Positions 1 through 11,762 of a DNA stretch of 64,000 bases are shown piece after piece. Both the position numbers and the translations under genes were made by a program. Where the stretch lies: assembly GCA_949825065.1 (NCBI GenBank), contig OX463842.1, positions 33,906,480 to 33,970,479 on the forward strand, given 5' to 3'. How positions within the stretch are numbered: position 1 is the first letter of the stretch; every line of letters starts with the position of its first letter. The stretch is from Odontocerum albicorne (lineage: Eukaryota > Arthropoda > Insecta > Trichoptera > Odontoceridae). The notes under the pieces are model-generated. The model searched no databases and was not told the origin of the DNA. It saw only the letters and a program-made list of their open reading frames with translations.

Positions 1-739
1 CTAAAAATCTCTGTAGTATATGTGATGGTAATTTTTTTAAATTTTACTGGGAATTTAAGAAAATGGTATATTGAAACCTGTATTCAAATTCAAGAACAGC
101 AAAATAATCAAGTAGTAATATTATGGTAATCTATAGGATTATGCGTGAAGTCAATGGTTGGCTATGTTTGTTCCCAATATGGGGAATTTTTTAACCTTAA
201 TGGAAAGTTTTTATCAATATAGTGATTTAAGTATACAATTTAATAATAAAACTAGGTAATTTATATATAATTAAAGAGATATCTCAACTGAATAGTACTT
301 AAAAATTACATGATTCTACTTGAATTTGGACGATGTGCATGATATAAAATGATTTAAGAACTTCATTTTCTAACTATAAAACTATTTAGATTTTTTTTGA
401 TACTTTGACACTTGAGAACAACCTTAATGCCATATTTTATAATGGGATAAATAGCAAATAAAGCATAAATTTAATGTATGTGTATATACATAGTGATTTT
501 TGACTATTTAAAAAATTTACCATCATGGTTTCAATTTGAAACTTTTATACTAGTTACCGTGAAAATAGACTGCTTGTGCAGTTTGGATGTGGATTAAAAG
601 GACTTGACTAACTATGCTTATATTATTTGATGATAAACAATAAGGGTAATAAAATTAAAAAATAGATCACAATCTAGCGACAAAAGCTTTATTTCATTCC
701 ATCTTCAAACTTCATAAAAAAATCATTCTTAAAATCAAT

Positions 740-1125
740 TGTGTATACGTAAATAGACTGCGCTGCTCCATCCGAAGATGAATCACCTCATTATCTGGCA
801 CCCATCATCCTCCTTAAACATCTGTTCTCAAAACTGAGGAGTTCCGACTCTAAGGCATTGGTAACAACTTATAACAACCACAATAAGGCTGAAGCACTAG
901 AAGTGGTTGAATCACTTAGAATGCCTCTTGGTAGCTGGCCAAGAGCTGTGCTGTTCCCATAAGGGATTTGACTAATTGTGCGCCCATCCTACACTATACA
1001 TTGATGTTATGATAGAGTCACTATGTGAAGTGGGCTGTAAACTGACCTGAATGAAGAAATATTATGGCATTTCTTTGTTCCTGATGGAACATGTGGGGTG
1101 ATGATAATGGTAATTTTAATCATTC
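740..1125 (+). repeat. Dispersed non-coding repeat, copy 1
   Basis: Within the MAGT1 intron. The stretch around 1045-1110 (ctgacctgaatgaag, atggcatttctttgttcctg, gatggaacatgtgg) reappears on the minus strand at 28765-28930, and parts of the rest (gctggccaagagctg, gcccatcctacac) at 16340-16490 on the plus strand. It probably derives from the untranslated end of a LINE. No coding capacity is seen. Confidence 0.55.
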
Positions 1126-1740
1126 CAAAGCAGAAATCAAGCAAAAAATTAAATTTATTTGAAATTAAACTTTTTCAGTGCTTATTATAATAATAATTAC
1201 CCAATCTATCCGGAACACTCTGAAGTTAGTCCAAAGTGAAGAAGAAAAAAAAGTAAAATCTAGAAACAGGTGTCACCCCAAGAGCACATTATTGTCGATA
1301 ATAATTAATTTTATTCTGATTTGTAATAACAGATGTCACGTAATTTTTTTCGCTTTTGTAAATAAAATGAGGTGCCTGCTATAATATAATGCAATTATAA
1401 AATTTAAATATTTCTTTTTATCCACATCTTGATGTGTTAAATAAATAATAGTTCGCAAGTGAAGATTATTTTTGGTTTTGACATTCAGCCATCAGGGGAT
1501 GTGTCGGGCAATATTGTTGTGTTTAATGCGGACTTTTATTTGGGAAATTGATATAAAATGTGTTTATAGGAGTAGTAAATCCTGTGAATATTATATATAA
1601 AAACACTGTTTTATAATATAAAAGTTTAGAAACGTTATAAAAATAAATTGGATTCAGAATGTCACAGGTGTCTAGTTTGACATAATACAATAACTACTGA
1701 AAAGTTTATTATTTTAATCCAAGACAATTCTACTGCGCAT

Positions 1741-1935
1741 AATTGATCATCTAGTTGGTAAAACATTCATCTTCCAAACTGGAGGTTTCATTCTCGACCC
1801 CTGATGGAATACAAAAATAACGGGTCCTAGTTTGGTTTTTCACCTAAGGCCTTTTAAATTTTTTTTGGTTGGTTTTGAAATTGCCATATAGCGATAAACC
1901 CTTCTGTTTGTACTGTATACATAGGAAGTGCAATT
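1741..1935 (+). repeat. tRNA-derived SINE, copy a
   Basis: The head carries a tRNA A-box-like atctagttggtaaaac and a B-box-like ggtttcattctcgacc. The body shares with the other copies a block reading ttttcacctaaggcc, ttggttggttttgaaattgcca, gcgataaaccc and tgtactgtata. The same head-body order is seen at 12975, 24433, 46264 and 49012. Confidence 0.7.
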
Positions 1936-1996
1936 TTCAGTTATTTTGAATAAGAATAGTTTTTCTCTTCCAATAACATCAACTCTTAATTTTTAG

Positions 1997-4900
1997 TTAC
2001 GATTGAATACTGCACCTGTCATTATGCATTTCCCTGCCAAAGGAAAATCCAAACCTGCTGACACTATGGACTTCCAGAGGGTTGGAATATCTGCCGAAGC
2101 TATAGCTAAATGGATACAAGAAAGAACTGATATCCAGGTAAACATGTTAATTATTTGCCTACTTATTATCAATTAGTCATTAAAATTAAATGATTGATAT
2201 CCACCCTTTCATCAACATTTTAGTGATTTTTATCTCATCACTTATTCTAACAGACTTTAGCATAACTCTACATAAACAACTTGATAATTTCTCTTTTATT
2301 TTTCTATACCTGTGGTGATTCTTCATCAGTGTTGCTACTATAATTTTCATAACTCCCTATGTTGCACAACAGAGGAAGGTATCCCCCCAGGACAGCTCTT
2401 CAGCACTGCATGACTTCTGATTTTATCCACTTAAGGGAATTTGATTAATTCCTTTAAAGAGTGTGGATGAAGGAAGGACAACTGTCTTCTAGTTAAATAG
2501 ATTCTAATCTTATTCTATTTATTTACCATTCAATTTTTAGCCATGCCTAAAACGGCTTTGTTATGCATGATATATGGTGTTTTTCCATATAACTTCAAGT
2601 TCTGAGTGCATTAAATACTCAATCATGATTTGATGGCTATTTTATTTATTATTTAATATAGTAGTTACTTTTATATGATTATAAGAATTCTGATTATTTA
2701 CAATTTTTTTTTATTTTTAGATCAGAGTTTTCAGACCTCCTAATTATTCAGGCACTGTTGCTGTTGTGATGTTAGTTTTATTGTGTGGAGGTTTCCTCTA
2801 TTTGAAGAGGAATAACCTTGATTTCCTATATAACAAGCAGATGTGGGCAGTTGGAGCTGTATTTTTCTGCTTTACCATGGTTTCTGGCCAGATGTGGAAT
2901 CAAATAAGAGGACCTCCTTTCATTCATAGGGGCCAGAATGGAGCAATTTCATATATTCATGGATCTTCTCAAGGACAGTTTGTTCTTGAGACATATATAA
3001 TAATGGCATTGAGTATCCTTTAAATAATTAATTTATTTGTATTTTTTCATCTTTATGATAGTTCAAATTTATTTTTCTTCTTTATGATTTGAAGTTTGAC
3101 AATGGAAAATTTAAAACTCTACCTATCAAATTATTTCAATAGATATCACATTATATTAATAGAGAATTGTAATGTTAAGAGTTAACTCTTAAGCATACTA
3201 TTTTAAGATAAAAGCAATCAGTTGATAGGCATGTCCATGTTGGACAATGTGACGAATGATAATGAAAAGTAGGCAAATGTACTCTGCTACTAATAACCAT
3301 GTTAATTGAAACTCTGTCTCAGTGTAGACTCAGGTGCAATTTTCTCATCACTATATAAGCAGTTGGCCTAAAACGTATGATAGAGACTTAATTTGATATC
3401 ATTTATGATGCGCACTCAATCTCAAACTCATGTTATGTGATAGAACTGACAGGCATATCAGAGCTGTGTTGTGATTGGTCATATGGACTAAGTTACAATG
3501 ATGTTTTTATATTTATTATCCACAATAGAACATTTACAATTCAAATAGTTTGAATAGAAAGGCAAACTGAAGAGTAGTATGTTACATAACAAGGCAAAAA
3601 TCTACACTTCACAAGGCAAGGCTTTGTTTGTGACAAAGTGGTCTCATTCCTCATCACAAATTTCATATATTTGTCCTAAATACTAGAATAGTCAACTGAA
3701 ACATTCATATTCTCAAACATATTTAAATACTAAGTTAAAATATACATAACTCCAACCGTGTCATAATCTCAACAACCACAGCAACATCATGCCCAACAAC
3801 TCAACACATTCTCTAGATTCAATCAGCTATTGTATTTTTTGGTAATACTCTTATTTTTTTTTATTTGAGACCGAAATTTGAACCAATTTCTTTCAGTGTA
3901 TCCTAATTTATACTTTATTTGAATGTATCCTTGAAACACTCGAGAGATTATTGAAAGTTTCCAGATGAAAATGATTATTTCCTTAAAATCATAATCAGAT
4001 GCAGCAGTGGTTATTGGGATGATATTATTAGCAGAGTCTGGAGGCGGCTTTAAGGTTGACTCAAATGTCAAAGATCAAAAGACTGCTACAAATGGAGATA
4101 ATAAAAGAAAGAAATTTTATGCTGTAGTTGGTTTGTTCCTGATGTGTGTTTTCTTTTCACTTCTCTTGTCCGTATTTAGAGCTAAAGCTCAAGGATATCC
4201 ATACAGGTAATATATTCAAATTTATGATAATTTTATAAATCTGCTTAAGTTAACATGCTTGCTAGGTAAATGGTGACTTGGATTTGATTTCCAACAGATT
4301 CTGCTCCGGGGATTGTTACATTTTTAGACTTTATTTTAATATATAACATGTTTAAATAAATTTTGCTAGCACAATGCAGTGACAAAAATAATGCCAAAGA
4401 AAGACTGTAGAATATTGAATGTATTAATAAAAACTTCATCATCTTCATCAGCTTCAATCCATAAATAATTGTTTACTGAAATAAAAACAGTTTGCCCACT
4501 ATAATCTCATACATGCACATGCGTCATTTAGTCAAAATATGGACTGACAAATCTCCACAGATTATGCATGAGGGACACAAATATATTCACTAATTACAAA
4601 TTAAAAGTTAACAAATTTTAACTTTTTGTCTGGAACAGATTAAATTAGTTGATTCTTACTAAATCGACCCTGCTGATTACGAAAATCGCAGTGAAAAGTT
4701 TGTAACACGTAACATTTTTGTGTAACAAAAGGGGGGCTGTTTTAATAAAATAAGTACGTTTTTGCGCATTTCAAAAGTCGTAATTACAACAATGAAAATA
4801 AATAAATTCCTGAAATACTAAATTTAGACACAGAATACAATGTTGTTACATAGAAAAATAAAAAAAGCAGAATAAAAAATAATTACTATAAGAAAAATTG

Positions 4901-7900
4901 ACCTTATATACCAATTTTTTGTTAAAAAATAGCCTTTTTTATAAATTTGTTCGAATCAACAAATTTTTTAGAGATTGTATATTAAATTGAATGAAAACTC
5001 AAATTAGATAACTTAGAAGCCCCTACATTACAGTAAACAGCCATATACAGATTACTAGCAACATTTTTTTCTTAAAATATGAAATACAGCTATTTTTTCC
5101 TCTTGTACTTTATGTCACCTCTAAAAAAAACTAACAGTAGTCCCCCATCATATTAACACCTCAAAGACGGGTCCCGCGCTAGCGCGGAAATTTTGTTTGT
5201 ACCGCTAGGACGGGTCCCGCGTTTGCGCGGGTTGTATACAGTCGAACTGAACGCAATCTCTTGAAAAAAAAAAGCAACATATTTATTCGGATATTTATTA
5301 GTTTCGTTTATTTAGGTTTGCTTTAAACTTTAGCGTCAATTCCTGCAACATTTGAACTCCATTTCTAAGGTTTTTACGACCTTGAAATTTGACCTGATTT
5401 CGCTTTTTTTCAAATCATCTTTGTGCGATTTTTATTTTCGAATTGATTTTTTTGGAAAGGATTTATTTTTCATCGAACTCTACACCATCTTTCGGTTAAA
5501 TTTGAAAATAAATTCAATGTGGTCGAAGTTTTTTCAATATTCAGAGTCGATCCGCCGTGGTGTTTGTCTTTGGTTAGTGGTGTCTGGAACCAGGCCCATT
5601 TGTCACATGTGTGCGAGACATAACGATTCAACGAGTGCCATCGAAGGGCTAGATTTGAAGAGCAGTCGATCTCAACATCTGAATTTTGGCAATAAAAGTT
5701 CTTAGTGCGATAAAATAATCAAATCCGGTTCAATATTAGTGCAAGAAAATAAAGGAAAGACAGCAAAAGTAATCAGGTGAAAATATATATTTATATGGAC
5801 AATCGAAATCCAAAGATATTTTTAATAATATGTTTCATATTTACGACCCATAGGCAACGACTTATACGATTTATGGCCCAAGAGGAATGAATAGGGGACC
5901 CTTTTTTTTTGTATGCATTTTGCGCGTAGTGCTGCAGTACATATTTCAAAACATTTTTTTTTGTAAAATCAACCTTGAACGTGAAGCAAAACGTGTTATA
6001 CACTTCAAATGCATCCTATTGTGCACTATTTGAAAATTTCATTAAAATCAATTCACCAATAAAATATTTTAGACGATTTTAATAAATTTTGGACAATATG
6101 CGTTTTTGCACGAAAATTGCCCGTCCTAGGCAAATATCTATTGAAATTATCGCCCGGCTGTAAGCTGTTAAAATCCCACCTTCCATGATATCGTTGTTCC
6201 ATTCTGTGAATATCCTGATGGAATCTTTCCCCTTATTTATCACTTAGAGCTCCTAAGTTCTCTGGGAAAAAGTCTAGATGGGAATGCAGGAAGTGTATTT
6301 TCAGTGACATTTGACATCCTAGCGGTAACTGCAAGAGTTCTTGTACAAGCTGTTCGTAATTGTCAGCTTTATTATTACGTAGGAAACCACTAACAACTCT
6401 TCCAAAGGTTTTCTTCTAGTTCTTCAACACTTAATTTTTTTTCGAACTTTTCATCTTTCAAAAGTTTCAGTTTCAGTCAGAAACTAATTTCAAGTTTTTC
6501 TCTTAAAAGGTATGTGATGGAACATTTTCAAGTTCATATTCGTTATCAGTACACGAAAATTGACCTAAAATTACTATTTTCACCCTTGTCACAAAAACCT
6601 TGTTAACTAGTGTTATTATAATATATATGACTATAGTTTTTTCATTTTTAAGCTTTGAAATAAATTTTTTATTTACATCTGATTGCAGTGATGTTTATTG
6701 AAGAGTAATTTGATTTTTTATAACAAGTATGTACGAAAAGTATAGTCCGCAAATAATACCTCATATTTTACTATTGTACTTGCACAAATAATGTTAACTA
6801 CAATGTTTAATCTGAAAAATTTAATCCTTGAATTTCACAATAACACTTTATTTGGAATTGTTTTCTTATTGGGTGTACAAATTAGTTCGGTCCGTTTTTT
6901 TGTGTTCAAAAATGCATTTATTTCTAAACAAAATGAATGAACAGATCAATTCAAGTATTGTCCATCGCTGGCTACTACTTTTTCCCATCTCTCAGGCAAT
7001 TTTCGAATTCCATCTCGAAAAAATGGCTCATCTTTTGAGGCGATCCAAGTTTGGAGCCAATTTTCGGTTTCTACGAAAGAAGTGAACCGGTTACCTGCCA
7101 AATCGTGCTGCATCCTTCGGAACAACCAGTAATCAGAAGGAGCAATGTCCGGGGAATACGGCGGGTGCGGTAAAACATCCCATTTGAGCGTTTCCAAATA
7201 TTTTTTTACGACTTTTGCGACATGAGGCCGAGCGTTGTCATGAAGAATAACTATCATGTCTTTGCTCATATTCCGGCCGTTTTTCTCGCAATGCACGGCT
7301 CAAACGAATTAATTGTAGCCGATACCGATCGCCCGTAATGGAATCGCCAGGTTTCAGCACCTCATAGTAAACAACACCCCTTTGGTCCCACCAGATACAA
7401 AGCATGATCTTCGAACCATGTATGTTCGGTTTTGGTGTTGATGTTGAGGTCGATGGCAACGATTGACCTGGCTTAGTGTAGTATTTTTTGTTCTTGGGGT
7501 TGTCGTAGAATATCCACTTCTCATCTCCAGTTACAATCCGATGCAAAAACCTTTTCTTTGTTGCCTTTGAATCAGCTGCTCGCAAGTGAAAAATCGCCTT
7601 TCAACGTCTCTCGGTTTCAGTTCATAAGGCACCCAATTTCCTTGTTTTTGAATCATTTCCATGGCTCTCAATCGTACGGAAACGGCTTGTTGAGTCACTC
7701 CCAATGATTCTGCAAGCTCCTCTTTCGTTTGACTCTGATCTTCTTCGAGTAATGCCTCTAATTCTTTGTCCTCGAATTTTTTTGACTGTCCAGAGCGAGA
7801 CTTGTCTTCGACGCTGAAATCTCCATCCTTGAAACCATTCCCTACATGATTTATCAGTTAGAGCAGTGTCACCATAAACTTCGACAAGCATTCGATGGGC

Positions 7901-8310
7901 TTCAGCTGCACTTTTCTTCCAATTAAAGCAGAAAATGAAAACCTCCCGCAAATGCTGCTTGGTTAACACAAACTCTGAAACCGCCAAAATCGGCTGTCAC
8001 TATGAACCATTTATAACAGCCAGAGACATCTTTTGGAAACGGACCGAACTAATTTGTACTCCCAATAAAATAATTAATATACGTTTATTTGGAAAATTTA
8101 TATTTGTAATTTTTTGAGAAATTCAAAGTGTAGGAATTTTATTTGTAAGAATTATGTAATATAATATATACGAGTATATGTATTTTAAATATCACTGTTT
8201 TAATGCATTTATAATAGGTATGAAGACTACTATTTTCAAAGCTTGAATAATTTATATTATAATATGTTTTATTAATATTTTTTTTTACTTTCAGCTTCTT
8301 ATTCAAATGA
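1997..8310 (+). CDS. MAGT1: MAGT1/TUSC3 (OST3/OST6 family), 3' part, four coding exons
   Basis: This is the C-terminal part of the oxidoreductase subunit of the STT3B-type oligosaccharyltransferase in the ER membrane, also described as a magnesium transporter. Exons are 1997-2137, 2721-3012, 3999-4206 and 8295-8310, with phases that join cleanly into 218 residues plus TGA. Exon 1 encodes the end of the lumenal thioredoxin-like domain, starting [18 protein letters not shown]. The CxxC exon lies upstream of the window. Exons 2 and 3 encode the four membrane segments and the family signatures [13 protein letters not shown] and YIHGSSQ. The last exon adds only SFLFK after GYPY, matching the usual C terminus of the family. 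The donor of exon 2 is inside the codon after MAL (gtatcc), and the join gives [17 protein letters not shown]. The last intron is 4.1 kb and filled with transposons. AATAAA lies at 8480-8485. An insect usually has one gene for both vertebrate paralogues, so the symbol is by family. Confidence 0.93.
4990..6500 (-). pseudogene. Decayed ORF of an unnamed widespread repeat, split by a TTAA element
   Basis: The minus strand at 6172-6400 reads, with stops, [20 protein letters not shown], then [40 protein letters not shown] and FN. It stops at the TTAA at 6168-6171. It resumes beyond the TTAA at 5153-5156 as MMGDYC. I recognise this protein as one found repeatedly in arthropod genomes but cannot name its family or function with certainty. 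It sits in the last MAGT1 intron and contains stop codons, so it is a relic. Confidence 0.6.
5153..6171. mobile_element. piggyBac-type non-autonomous element (MITE) with TTAA duplication
   Basis: Flanked by TTAA at 5153-5156 and 6168-6171. The termini are similar when read inward (TTAACACCTCAAAGACGGG and TTAACAGCTTACAGCCGGG), and both ends contain CTAGGACGGG. The left end has two copies of the GC-rich palindromic block gacgggtcccgcg around 5168 and 5210. Removing it rejoins a decayed ORF in frame at the TTAA, which supports the boundaries. No transposase is present. An open frame of 117 codons (5352-5705) has no recognisable motif and is probably chance. Confidence 0.72.
6869..8065 (-). mobile_element. 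Mariner element, Mos1-like (mauritiana type), broken transposase
   Basis: 1197 bp between TA dinucleotides at 6867-6868 and 8066-8067, with inverted termini TTGGGWGTACAAATTAGTTC. The minus strand encodes transposase in three frames: 7987-7622 (N-terminal helix-turn-helix, [19 protein letters not shown]), 7585-7238 ([15 protein letters not shown] with the first catalytic Asp) and 7296-6946 ([11 protein letters not shown] and [13 protein letters not shown] with the other two). The spacing is D34D, the mariner signature. Frameshifts disrupt it. It sits in the last MAGT1 intron, antisense to the gene. Confidence 0.93.
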
Positions 8311-8479
8311 ATATCACAATTTCAATAGCACAAAAGTGCTTACATTTTAGTAAATCAATAATAGAATGTTGAAAGTTTTATCGAAAATTATTGGAATATT
8401 TATCGTATTCTATCGTACTAAAAGAGTGTTATACATTTAATGTACTTATGTGTTGTACCACTTGCACTATCAAAAAACA

Positions 8480-8485
8480 AATAAA
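8480..8485 (+). terminator. poly(A) signal AATAAA of the MAGT1-like gene
   Basis: This is the first AATAAA after the TGA at 8308-8310, about 170 bases downstream, and is followed by a T-rich stretch. Its assignment as the used signal is an inference. Confidence 0.5.
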
Positions 8486-9201
8486 TGTTTTTTTGACTAT
8501 TTGTTTTTTAATTCCTGCATCTATCTCTATATGGCAACTGAAAAATGGTGAGGATTAGGTATATATTAAATATCGCTCTTAAATTGTATAAAAACTTGTA
8601 TATATTTTATTTATCTCACAAAATATAGTTGACTTGGATGAGGTCTTTTTATTGACTACTCTTCTTTTTTCTAAAGACTTCTTTCAATTCCTTTATTTTC
8701 ATTTTGTCTTGATTTTAAATTAATATACTAGGTAAGTCCAGAAAGTAAGTGTATTGAATTTTTGAAGGTTACAATTTTTTTTATTTAACACTTGCCGTAC
8801 GGTGATGGATAGCGAGTGATCATGACTTATATTTTATTTAATTTCTCGAAATATACTGCTTGCAGGGTCTTCATACTTTATGTATTCCTCATCGAAACCT
8901 CTATGATTTGAATGATTTCATTAGGAAACAAAACATTCATAGTTAATTCAACAGAAATTAATGATTTTAAATCGCGAATTGACGAAATGTCAAACACTCA
9001 TTCTTTTTTGACAGTTCGTATAGCGCCCCGCTCCAGGGGTTCGTCACCAGTTTTATAATCCTGATTGTTATTTTTTATTTTTATCTGGTATGTTTTTTCT
9101 ATTATCATTTTTTATCTGGTATGTTATATTGTACCATTACTCTTTTTATAATAAATGTACATTTTATTTATTATTTCATTTTCAAAAATATAATAATTGA
9201 G

Positions 9202-10912
9202 ATGGCGGGAAATATCGACGGCGATGATAGCGATTTGGAATTTAAGGCGACAGGCAATATATCAGAATCAGAAGATTTTGTCGAGGTACAGGATGAAGTA
9301 TATTCTGATTTGGAGACGAGTGAAGAAGACGAAGAAATATTATTTACATCAAAACATGGATTCGAATGGAGTTCATTACGAGTACCACCTCAATCTTCGA
9401 GGCATCGGTCGGGTATCAAATATTCTCATCGAAGATTCTGGACTGAGAAATTCAAGTATAAATGTACATTCCATAAAAGATATGTGTTGTCTGTTTGTAA
9501 ATGAAGAGGTGGTAAAAGTGATGTTTAAGAAACAAATCGTCATTTAAATCGAATTCATTCAGAAAAGAACCAACCAATATCAAAAGACGAGTTATATGAA
9601 TTCATTGGAATATTGCTCGCGTCTGGCAGAAATCGAACACGAAAGATATCTTTGAGTGAATTGTGGACATATGAAAGTCCCTTTTGCCAGCCATTTTTCA
9701 CAGCAGCTCTGTCTTGAGATAGATTCATATATATTTACAATAATATTCGTTTTGATGATAAAGAAACCCGAGAAGAGAGATATCAGGTTTCTTCAGATAA
9801 ATTAGAACCAATTAAGTGGATTTTAAAAATGTTTGTGGATGCGTGCAAGAGCAATTATTCTCCATCTTCAAATATAACTGTAGACGAACGTTTGGCAAGC
9901 TTTCGAGGGAATTGTCCATTTCGCGTGTACATGAAGTCTAAACCTGGTAAATATGGCATAAAAATTTGGGTTGCTGCTGACTGCGACGGCATACATAACA
10001 AATTTACAGGTTTATTCTGGTATGATAAATAATCGCAGAGAGATAAATCAAGGTCACCGAGTAGTTATGGAAATGGTTCAATCACAGTATGGCACTAACA
10101 GGGGGATAACCACAGATAATTTTTTTACCTCCATCAAATTAGCCGATGATCTTTTATTACAAGGTTTAACTCTAACTGGCACGCTTCGAAAAAATAAAAG
10201 AGAAATCCCACTTGAATTTTTACCGTCTAGAGAGAAACCAATTTATAGCAGTATGTTTGGTTTTGCTGAAAATAAAATACTTGTTTCGTATGTACCACAA
10301 AAAAATAAAGCAGTATTATTATTATCCACTCAATTCAATGATGCAGAAATCGACAATTCAGAAAAACAAAAACCACTAATTATAAATCATTATAATAATA
10401 CGAAAATTGGAGTGGATAAGGGAGACCAAATGACTAGAGAGTACTCTTACTCAAGGTCAACGAGAAGATGGCCTTTCCGCCTTTTTATGGAAATTATAGA
10501 TATGGCTGCATTGAATGCATACCTCTTATGGATAGAGAAATATCCAGAGTGGAAACAAAAAAATAAATGCCGCCGAAAATATTTCTTAAGAGAGTTAAGT
10601 ATAGAATTGGCAAAGCCTAATATCCTAAAAAGGAAAAATAGCGACATCAAATATCACAAGCAACAACATGATGCTTTCAATACTGTTTTAACATATTGTG
10701 GCGAGTCAATACCCGAAACATCGGTATATAATACCTTGTTGGCACCCTGTGAGGTCTTCAAAAGAAGAAATTGTATGTTTTGTTCAAAAAAATCGAGAAA
10801 AAGAACCAGGTTATTCTGCAATAGTTGTCAAACACCTGTGTGTTTAGTACATAGAATAGAAACAAAAGTTATTTCGTGCCCCAATTGCGATAGACTTTCT
10901 CCACAGGATTAA
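9202..10912 (+). pseudogene. piggyBac transposase, degraded
   Basis: DDD transposase that cuts and pastes at TTAA. The start is ATG 9202 (MAGNIDGDDSDLEFKATGN, the acidic N terminus usual for the family). The frame then shifts near 9500, has a stop at 9717-9719 (after FFTAALS), and shifts again near 9985. The last 300 residues are open. The three catalytic Asp are still present: TVDERLASF (9883-9885), GITTDNFF (10115-10117) and GVDKGDQM (10415-10417). The C-terminal Cys-rich zinc finger is kept (CMFCSKKSRKRTRLFCNSCQ, then CPNCDR). The gene is clearly inactive as it stands. Confidence 0.9.
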
Positions 10913-11155
10913 ATTTTGATTTTATGATATGTTTGTCCTATTTTCAAATTTTGACCTCTTTTCAAAGTGTTTATATTTTCCAAATGGCATATTTTATTGA
11001 TTTGAATTTCCTGTTTGTTTTTATATTATTATTTTTGAATTTATATATTCATTTTATATTTTGTTTATATGTTATTTATTGTCTTTATTCGAATTATGGT
11101 TTTATTGCCAAAAAAATACACGCTACATTTTATTGTATAATTTTATGAAAAAAAA

Positions 11156-11762
11156 TTAAAAGGCTGGAAATCTCTTATCACGCATGCGCATTCTGAATGT
11201 TGCGCAGACCGAACGACGCAGCGTAAAAATAATATTCTTATAGAAATGCCATTCTGTTTTAGCTCTTATTTTATCATTTCTTACCTTTATTTTATATTAT
11301 TCGACATTTTATTACATAATAAAATGATGTTTATAGCTAAGAACAAAAAATAACCTAGCAGATTTTGCATAATTTTAATTTGAAACATACATGTTTAGTG
11401 TACCCTCAGTGTCCAACGCCGTTACTGGCGTAATTTTTTAGCACAGTAAGGGAAGTGTTAAAAGGTTGGAGACCTCTTTTCAGTCATGCGCATTCTGAAC
11501 GTTGCGCAGACCGAACGACGCAGTGGGAAAATTATATTCCTATAGAAATTTCACTTCTCTGTTTCAACTATTATTTTATCATTTCTTACACTTATTTTAT
11601 ATTATTCGACATTTTATTACATAATAAAATGATGTTTATAGCTAATTAAAAAAAAAAAACTAATAGATTTTGCATAATTTTAATTTAAAACATACATTTT
11701 TAGTGTACCCTCAGTGTCCATCACCGTAACTGGCGTAATTTTTTAGCACAGTAAGGAAAGTG
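11156..11762 (+). repeat. Tandem duplication of the piggyBac right end
   Basis: Unit 1 is 11156-11457 and unit 2 is 11458-11762, each about 303 bp and each starting at TTAA. They share catgcgcattctgaa, gttgcgcagaccgaacgacg and the terminus gcacagtaagg-aagtg. The units differ at many positions, so the duplication is not recent. Confidence 0.85.

Noticed and set aside
1178..1384. 68-codon frame in the first MAGT1 intron
   Set aside because: No similarity to any known protein and lies in AT-rich intronic sequence.
5352..5705. 117-codon open frame inside the TTAA MITE
   Set aside because: No recognisable domain, Phe/Ser-rich as expected for a chance frame in T-rich DNA, and located in a non-autonomous element.
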